Assembly: GCA_024277515.1 (NCBI GenBank)
Contig: JAJRVB010000317.1
Coordinates: forward strand, 1-5,730
Source of the DNA: Nitrospirota bacterium
GTDB taxonomy: Bacteria > Nitrospirota > Thermodesulfovibrionia > UBA6902
Direction of reading: 5' to 3'
DNA: 5,730 nucleotides
The notes below the pieces were generated by a model, which saw nothing but the letters and a program-made list of their open reading frames with translations, was not told the origin of the DNA and did no database searches. The position numbers and the translations under genes are program-made. Below are positions 1-5,730 of the stretch, in pieces; the stretch's first letter is position 1, and each line of letters begins with the position of its first letter.

Positions 1-1161
1 AAAATGATCAACCGTGTGATCATGCTGGTGATTGCCGGATCATCAATTGTGATCGTACTTTTTGTTTTTGCATCGGCCCTGACCATTAAATCAGTTACAC
101 GGCCGATAAAAATAGTTATGGAATCCGCCAGGGAAGTGGCCCGGGGTGATCTCACGTACACAGTGGACCTGAACACTAGAGACGAGATGGGAGTCATGGC
201 TGCAGAACTGAATACAATGATAAAGAAACTGAACTCTGCATTCTCGTCAATTGCAGAAGAGTCGGAACGTATATTTAAGCATGCAGAGGGCCTCTCCGAG
301 GTGTCCGAGTTCCTTCTGTCCGGGACAAATGACCAGAAAATGCAGGCAGAACAGGTTGCAACATCAACAAATGAGATGTCACAGACGATTATTGAAATGT
401 CAAAAAATGCATCGGATGCGGCTGAGATAACCAAACAGTCCTTTGACTCCGCAAATACAGGCAGCAAGGTCAGCGAGCAGACAAAAGAGAGTATAGCGAA
501 GCTTGTCGGCAGCATGACCAGGGCGTCGGAGGCTATTGAACTGCTCGGCAAGAGCTCGGAAGAGATCGGGGAGATCGTATCGGTGATCAAGGAAATCGCT
601 GACCAGACCAATCTCCTCGCACTGAATGCCGCCATAGAAGCGGCAAGGGCAGGGGAGCATGGACGGGGATTTGCCGTGGTGGCGGATGAAGTCAAGAAAC
701 TGGCAGAGAGGACAACAAAGGCAACCGAAGAAATAGCAGCAAAGATACATATTAACCAGAAGGAGACCCAGGGGGTAACGATGAGCATGAAGCAGAGCAG
801 GTCCATTGCTGATGAGGCCATTGCTACTACCTCGGATGCAGGAGAGGCCCTTCAGAAGATTGTTGAATCATCGGGAAGCGCGATGGACATGGTCCATAGA
901 ATAGCCGCTGCTACCGAAGAACAGTCAGCCGCTTCCGAAGAAGTAAGCCAGACGATGGAGAACACTGCACAGGTGATAAATAACACATATATCCTGGCAG
1001 AAAACGTGAAGAACGTATCTGATGAGCTGAGTACCGTTGCTGTAGAACTCAAAAAACATGTGGAAGGTTTCAGGACGAACACAAGTGCATCATTAGATAC
1101 TGCGCTTGTCTCTGAATTTACTTTGCTGGAAGACAAAACTGCCGAGCAGGCGCCTTCATGA
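1..1161 (+). CDS. Methyl-accepting chemotaxis protein, 5'-truncated by window edge
   Basis: This is the C-terminal part of a transmembrane chemoreceptor that controls the CheA-CheW kinase complex at the inner membrane. The frame is open to the left edge (an in-frame AAA precedes the first ATG at position 4), so the first transmembrane helix and the sensor domain are probably outside the window. Counting from the ATG at 4, a hydrophobic helix spans residues 4-26. A HAMP domain follows at about 27-80 (SVTRPIK, then [11 protein letters not shown]), and then a long coiled-coil signalling domain. The hairpin tip is unmistakable at residues 200-231 ([18 protein letters not shown], then [12 protein letters not shown]). 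A methylation-type segment [12 protein letters not shown] lies at 303-314. Aligned by eye with E. coli Tsr from memory, each arm of the hairpin is about 14 residues (two heptads) longer, which suggests the 40H rather than the 36H class. The C-terminus (TAEQAPS) lacks a CheR-docking pentapeptide such as NWETF. The ligand cannot be inferred. Confidence 0.95.
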   Translation, partial: KMINRVIMLVIAGSSIVIVLFVFASALTIKSVTRPIKIVMESAREVARGDLTYTVDLNTRDEMGVMAAELNTMIKKLNSAFSSIAEESERIFKHAEGLSEVSEFLLSGTNDQKMQAEQVATSTNEMSQTIIEMSKNASDAAEITKQSFDSANTGSKVSEQTKESIAKLVGSMTRASEAIELLGKSSEEIGEIVSVIKEIADQTNLLALNAAIEAARAGEHGRGFAVVADEVKKLAERTTKATEEIAAKIHINQKETQGVTMSMKQSRSIADEAIATTSDAGEALQKIVESSGSAMDMVHRIAAATEEQSAASEEVSQTMENTAQVINNTYILAENVKNVSDELSTVAVELKKHVEGFRTNTSASLDTALVSEFTLLEDKTAEQAPS

Positions 1162-1252
1162 TGATGAGAGAAATTCAAGATTTTAAATTCTCTTACCGAT
1201 TTAAGGTTTATAGTTATTCAAACGGCCGTAAGGTCAAATCTTAAACAATGTT

Positions 1253-1260
1253 AAAGGAGG
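1253..1260 (+). promoter_or_regulatory. Ribosome binding site deciding the rhodanese start
   Basis: AAAGGAGG is a near-ideal Shine-Dalgarno sequence, 5 nt upstream of the ATG at 1266. It lies downstream of another in-frame ATG at 1248, so the upstream ATG, which would add MLKEGN before the signal peptide, is unlikely to be used. Confidence 0.9.
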
Positions 1261-1265
1261 GAAAC

Positions 1266-1712
1266 ATGAAAAAGGTTTTAACAGTATTCGTAGCATTGTC
1301 ATTTCTGCTCGTGGCCGGGCAGGTAATGGCGGCCAAGGTCCCCACTCCCGAATCTTATGAAGGGATTACTGTGGTTGATGCGGACTGGGTCAAGGCAAAT
1401 ATGGGATCAGTCAAGGTGTATGATGCCAGGAAAAAAGGCGAATATGTGGAAAAACATATCCCCGGTGCTATCTCTGCAACATATGGTGAGAAGAGCGCCA
1501 AGAACCTTGATTTTGATGAGAGCAAGGACAAGTTTAAGCTCAACAAATATCCGAAAGATAAAAATGCATCAATTGTGGTCTACTGCAACGGTCCTAAATG
1601 CTGGAAGTCATTCAAGACGGCAATCAGGCTCGTCAGGAACGGATACACAAACGTACACTGGCTCAGGGACGGTTTTCCAGCCTGGGTTGACAAAGGATAT
1701 CCTACTGAATAG
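1266..1712 (+). CDS. Secreted rhodanese-like domain protein
   Basis: This 148-residue protein is a single rhodanese domain predicted to be exported to the periplasm. Residues 1-22 form a typical Sec signal peptide: MKK, a hydrophobic core (VLTVFVALSFLLVAG), then VMA before AKV, with cleavage after residue 22 or 23. The domain shows the usual landmarks: VVDADWVK, VYDARKKGEYVEKHIPGAI (D53, R55), and a C-terminal GYTNVHWLRDGFPAWVDKGYP. The catalytic strand-loop is IVVYCNGPKCWKS, with the expected sulfur-carrying Cys at 107, a second Cys at 112 followed by Trp, and Lys114-Ser115. Classical rhodaneses have a shorter C-x4-R-S loop, so the loop here is longer and contains an extra thiol. This resembles a subgroup of periplasmic rhodaneses with a CNGP-x-CW loop. 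Thiosulfate or persulfide sulfur transfer is a family-level guess; the substrate is unknown. The gene has its own strong ribosome binding site and an intrinsic terminator 23 nt past the stop, so it is probably transcribed alone. Confidence 0.93.
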   Translation: MKKVLTVFVALSFLLVAGQVMAAKVPTPESYEGITVVDADWVKANMGSVKVYDARKKGEYVEKHIPGAISATYGEKSAKNLDFDESKDKFKLNKYPKDKNASIVVYCNGPKCWKSFKTAIRLVRNGYTNVHWLRDGFPAWVDKGYPTE

Positions 1713-1735
1713 GATGTAAGTGGCAGGGTAAACAG

Positions 1736-1772
1736 GGCAGCAGAAACACGATTGTTTCTGTTGCCTTTTTTT
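1736..1772 (+). terminator. Rho-independent terminator after the rhodanese gene
   Basis: A 12-bp stem with one G-U wobble is formed by GGCAGCAGAAAC (1736-1747) and GTTTCTGTTGCC (1754-1765), closing a 6-nt loop. Seven T residues follow directly (1766-1772). This is a textbook intrinsic terminator on the + strand and marks the end of the rhodanese transcript. Confidence 0.93.
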
Positions 1773-1812
1773 ATTTGACCCTTTAAAGACATTATTCTTT
1801 CCCACGATGCCT

Positions 1813-1840
1813 GTAGGGGTAATTCATGAATTACCCCTAC
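1813..1840. repeat. 28-bp perfect palindrome, probable dispersed repeat
   Basis: The half-site GTAGGGGTAATTCA is followed immediately by its exact reverse complement with no spacer, so each strand can fold on itself or the site could bind a dimer. It lies between the rhodanese terminator and the next gene, outside any coding region. Similar GTAGGGG...CCCCTAC palindromes occur as multicopy intergenic repeats in various bacterial genomes, some of REP or miniature-transposon type; that identity is inferred and copy number cannot be seen here. The short T-run after it (GTTTTC) is too weak to make a terminator call. Confidence 0.8.
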
Positions 1841-1898
1841 GTTTTCTGCATTTCAAGACAATTCCAACTGCTTTTTCAGGTTAATGTTGAGTGTAAAA

Positions 1899-1932
1899 CG
1901 GCTCTTCCGGAAAGTGGCAGCCGGGGTTTTTT
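1899..1932 (+). other. Hairpin with T-run upstream of the cyclotransferase gene
   Basis: CGGCT (1899-1903) can pair with AGCCG (1919-1923) around a 15-nt loop that contains the small palindrome TTCCGGAA. GGG and then six T residues (1927-1932) follow. It could be a weak terminator or attenuator 26 nt before the next start codon. The stem is only 5 bp, so function is uncertain. The remaining bases between 1713 and 1958 show no other gene or clear signal. Confidence 0.35.
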
Positions 1933-1958
1933 GTGTAATGTTCATGTAAATTAATATA

Positions 1959-2902
<944 letters not shown>

Positions 2903-4867
2903 AATCAGTTTCTCTTTTATTGCCTTGATCCTGTCTCTCAGTTCTGATGCCTTTTCAAATTCGAGCCTTGCCGCGGCTTCCTTCATTTCCTTCTCCAGTT
3001 CCCTGAGTTCGGAATCACTCAGATATTCCGCTTTCTCCTCGGCCGCCTTGGGCACGGTCCAGTAATCCGCCTCATAAATTGAGCCAAGGATGTTAGTGAT
3101 CTCCTTCTTTATGGATGCCGGCGTTATCCCGTGCTCTGCGTTGTATGCTTCCTGTATACGCCGCCGCCTCTGCGTTTCATCCATCGCCGTTTTCATTGAT
3201 CCGGTCACCCTGTCAGCATAAAAGATGACCATGCCGTTTAAATTTCTGGCTGCACGGCCGGAGGTCTGAATGAGGGAGCGGGCGGAGCGCAGGAAGCCCT
3301 CCTTGTCCGCGTCGAATATGGCAACGAGTGATACTTCCGGTAAATCAAGCCCCTCCCTTAATAAATTGACACCTATGAGCGCATCAAACTTCCCAAGCCT
3401 CAGGTCTCTTAATATTTCGACCCGTTCAAGCGTATGGATGTCGGAGTGGAGGTACCGCGCGCTGATCCCAGCTTCTGAATAATATTCAGTTATGTCTTCA
3501 GCCATTTTCTTGGTCAGTGTTGTTACAAGTATTTTTTCTCCCTGCTTTGCCCTCTTCCTGATTTCACCCAGCAGGTCATCCAGCTGTCCTGATACCGGTC
3601 TTAACTCTATTACCGGGTCTTTCAGTCCGGTCGGTCTCACGATCTGCTCGATTATCCGGTGTCCTGATTTATGGATTTCGTAATCCGCGGGTGTGGCTGA
3701 AACATAAATTGTCCGGTGCGTTTTCTGTTCGAATTCATCAAATTTGAGCGGACGGTTATCAAGCGCAGACGGCAGTCTGAACCCGAAATTAATCAGGGTC
3801 TGCTTTCTCGACCTGTCCCCCTCGTACATGCCCCGGACCTGGGGGACGGTCGCATGAGACTCATCTATGATCATAAGAAAGTCATCGGGAAAATAATCGA
3901 TAAGACAAGCTGAAGGCTCCCCCGGTGCACGGCCGGTCAGGTGGCGAGAATAATTTTCGATCCCGTGGCAAAAGCCGAATTCCTTTAACATTTCCATGTC
4001 AAATCTTGTCTTCTGCTCAAGCCTTTTGGCCTCGAGTTCCTTGCCCTCCCTGAGCAGAAAAAGGGTCCTTTCTTCGAGTTCCCTGTTGATAGTGGTGATC
4101 GCCTGTTCAATCCTCGGCCTCGGTGTGATCCAGTGGCTGTTGGGGTAAAGGGAGACCTTTGAGAGGCGTCCGGCTACTCTGCCTGTGAGTGAATCAAATT
4201 CATACAGCGCGTCAATATCATCGCCAAAGAATTCGACCCTTATGGCATTGTTGCCCGAGAACGACGGGAAGATTTCGACAATGTCTCCTCTGACTCTGAA
4301 TGTGCCCCTCCTGAAATCTTCGCTGCGCTCATACAGCATCTCAACCAGCTTTCCCAGAAACGCATCCCGCTCGATCCGCATGCCTTCTTCAATAAGGAGA
4401 TTCATCCCACGATAATCATCGGGTGAACCGATGCCGTAAATGCATGAGACGGACGCCACGACAATAGTATCGTTTCTTTCGAGCACCGCGCGTGTTGCAG
4501 CATGCCTGAGTCTGTCAATGTCCTCATTGATCATTGCGTCTTTTTCAATATATGTATCTGTAGAGGGGATGTATGCTTCAGGCTGGTAATAGTCGTAATA
4601 GCTCACAAAATATTCAACAGCGTTTTCCGGGAAGAATGATTTAAATTCCCCGTACAGCTGGGCAGCGAGTGTCTTGTTGTGGGCGATGACAAGGGCAGGT
4701 TTGTTCACCTCTGCAATAACGTTTGCGATCGTAAATGTCTTCCCTGATCCTGTAACGCCAAGGAGTACCTGGTGCCTTAAATCATTCCGGATGCCTTCAG
4801 TTAATGATGCAATGGCTGCAGGCTGGTCGCCTGCCGGTCTGAAATCCGATCTCAGTCTGAAATTCAA

Positions 4868-5398
4868 TTAAGAGAGCCTCTTTAATGTATTCTCATAAAC
4901 CTCAAGGGCCTCTGTTCCAAAGAGTACAAACCGTATGAGTTCGATATCCGAATGGTCGTTTAAATATGAGATTGCGGTATTCAGGGCGATATCTGCCGCC
5001 TGATCAAGGGGATATCTGTATGCCCCGGTACTTATGGATGGGAACGCGATGCTCTTCAGGCCTTTTGATGATGCCATGTTCAGGCTGTTCCGGTAGGCGT
5101 TCCTGAGCAGGGCGGGTTCGTTGTGGTTTCCGTCTCTGTAGACAGGGCCGACAGTGTGAATGACATATTTTGCCTTCAGATTACCGCCTGTGGTTATCAC
5201 TGCTTCACCGGTCTCGCAGCCCCCTGCCTTTATGCACTCTTCCAGTATCTTTGGCCCGCCGGCCCTGTGGATCGCCCCGTCAACTCCACCCCCGCCCCTG
5301 AGGCTTTTGTTGGCGGCATTCACAATCGCATCTGTGTCCTGCTTTGTAATGTCTCCTTCTGTCAATGATAAAACACCTTTATTGATCCTGGCTTCCAT
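4868..5398 (-). CDS. Macro-domain ADP-ribose hydrolase (MacroD/YmdB-type O-acetyl-ADP-ribose deacetylase)
   Basis: This is a stand-alone 176-residue macro domain. The family binds ADP-ribose and, in the MacroD/YmdB branch, hydrolyses O-acetyl-ADP-ribose or removes ADP-ribose from acidic side chains. Key segments in order are LTEGDITKQDTDAIVNAAN (12-30), the glycine-rich loop GGGGVDGAIHRAGG (35-48), VITTGGNLKAKYVIHTVGPVY (67-87), and the phosphate loop PSISTGAYRYPLDQAA (120-135). N30 and D40 keep the ten-residue spacing of the catalytic Asn/Asp pair known in YmdB and MacroD proteins, so the protein should be catalytically active. The ATG at 5398 has a GGAGG 7 nt upstream. Its TAA is followed immediately by the uvrB start, making it the first gene of a probable two-gene operon. 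That neighbourhood hints at a link to DNA damage, but the true substrate (protein, metabolite or nucleic acid ADP-ribose) cannot be read from the sequence. Confidence 0.95.
   Translation of the reverse strand: MEARINKGVLSLTEGDITKQDTDAIVNAANKSLRGGGGVDGAIHRAGGPKILEECIKAGGCETGEAVITTGGNLKAKYVIHTVGPVYRDGNHNEPALLRNAYRNSLNMASSKGLKSIAFPSISTGAYRYPLDQAADIALNTAISYLNDHSDIELIRFVLFGTEALEVYENTLKRLS
4877..4883 (-). promoter_or_regulatory. Ribosome binding site for the TTG start of uvrB
   Basis: On the - strand the sequence reads AAAGAGG, 9 nt before the TTG at 4867. It lies inside the last codons of the macro-domain gene. It supports the TTG as the real start and fits reinitiation by ribosomes finishing the upstream gene. 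Confidence 0.7.
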
Positions 5399-5405
5399 CT
5401 TTATA

Positions 5406-5410
5406 CCTCC
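5406..5410 (-). promoter_or_regulatory. Ribosome binding site of the macro-domain gene
   Basis: On the - strand GGAGG lies 7 nt before the ATG at 5398, ideal spacing. The 111 nt between this site and the transposase remnant show no convincing -35/-10 pair. They contain a 10-bp palindrome, CCTGATCAGG, at 5472-5481. Confidence 0.85.
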
Positions 5411-5521
5411 ATTTTAAAGCAAAAAAACTCATGGCATCACTTCATAATATTCAGCTTTTGTCATTGCCCGACCTGATCAGGGAATCATATTATTATCCCA
5501 TTAAACACAGGTGCAGCGCCA

Positions 5522-5730
5522 TCATATAACTTTGGGACAAGCTCTTTTGTTAAATACAACATTGACGATCCCTCTCCCCTGCGCTGCCTTGGCATTTTCT
5601 TTTGACGCATACCCGCCATCTGTCACTATATCCCTCGGCACTATGTTGTAGTTTGACTCTATCCTGTCCAGAACTCCGCTATAGAGCGTTGTATCGGAAG
5701 GGTTCCCATCCAGAACCGCACAATCAAGTA
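5522..5730 (-). pseudogene. DDE transposase fragment (ISNCY-like), truncated at its C-terminal end
   Basis: A - strand frame enters from the right edge and runs 68 codons to a TGA at 5524-5522. It contains VLDGNPSDTTLYSGVLDRI, then IVTDGGYASKENAKAAQGRGI, then VNVVFNKRACP. The VLDGNPSD segment, the TDGGYAS block (probable second catalytic Asp at residue 37 of the fragment) and the VVFNKR strand match the core of ISNCY/IS1182-like transposases as I know them. In complete relatives a further hundred or so residues, including the last catalytic Glu, should follow, but the frame stops soon after the NKR strand. The next bases in other frames show no recognisable continuation. The element is therefore most likely a decayed or deleted copy whose broken end lies 123 nt upstream of the macro-domain gene. 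The N-terminal part is outside the window. Family assignment is from memory and moderately sure; truncation is clear. Confidence 0.72.

Noticed and set aside
400..750. Long antisense open frames inside the chemoreceptor, uvrB and macro-domain genes
   Set aside because: They lie wholly opposite well-conserved genes, have no ribosome binding sites that I can see, and their translations resemble no known family.
1167..1193. Possible hairpin after the chemoreceptor gene (AGAGAAATT with AATTCTCT)
   Set aside because: The stem is A/T-rich, has a bulge, and no T-run follows, so it does not support a terminator call.
1248..1265. Upstream in-frame ATG as start of the rhodanese gene
   Set aside because: The AAAGGAGG site lies downstream of this ATG and 5 nt before the ATG at 1266, and the signal peptide begins properly with MKK at 1266.
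5444..5449. TATTAT on the - strand as a -10 box for the macro-uvrB genes
   Set aside because: The sequence at the expected -35 position is GTCGGG, which does not resemble a promoter element.
5429..5464. 11-codon - strand reading frame (MTKAEYYEVMP) upstream of the macro-domain gene as a leader peptide
   Set aside because: It is very short, has only a weak upstream purine stretch, and there is no attenuator structure between it and the gene.
5472..5481. CCTGATCAGG palindrome as an SOS or other operator for uvrB
   Set aside because: It is only 10 bp, does not match the CTGT-N8-ACAG LexA box, and such a length is expected by chance fairly often.

Overview
The window looks like chromosomal sequence from a Gram-negative, motile environmental bacterium. 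Two proteins carry export signals, one protein is a membrane chemoreceptor, and the non-coding DNA holds a heptanucleotide tandem array and a GTAGGGG-type perfect palindrome. Repeats of both kinds are, from general experience, common in Nitrospirota and Desulfobacterota-like genomes. That placement is inference; no ribosomal marker is present.

Layout. The left half reads on the + strand. It holds the C-terminal part of a methyl-accepting chemotaxis protein (1-1161, cut by the window edge), a small secreted rhodanese-like protein (1266-1712) closed by a strong intrinsic terminator (1736-1772), a 28-bp perfect palindrome (1813-1840), a weaker hairpin with a T-run (1899-1932), and a secreted glutaminyl-peptide cyclotransferase (1959-2822). 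The right half reads on the - strand. A macro-domain ADP-ribose hydrolase (5398-4868) is followed with no gap by uvrB (4867-2861), and a truncated DDE transposase remnant lies at the right edge (5728-5522).

How the genes relate. The macro-domain gene and uvrB form a tight two-gene unit: the TAA of the first is immediately followed by the TTG start of the second. This suggests translational coupling and joint expression of an ADP-ribose-processing enzyme with a nucleotide-excision repair subunit. The three + strand genes share no obvious pathway. The rhodanese has its own ribosome binding site and terminator and is probably a separate transcription unit.

The most unusual feature is the junction of the two convergent genes. 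A 95-bp array of the 7-mer ACTCCTR (13 full copies plus 4 nt) supplies the last codons and the stop codons of both the cyclotransferase and UvrB. No wholly new multi-gene system is evident. The points most worth following up are this shared array, the macro-uvrB coupling, and the unusual active-site loop of the rhodanese.
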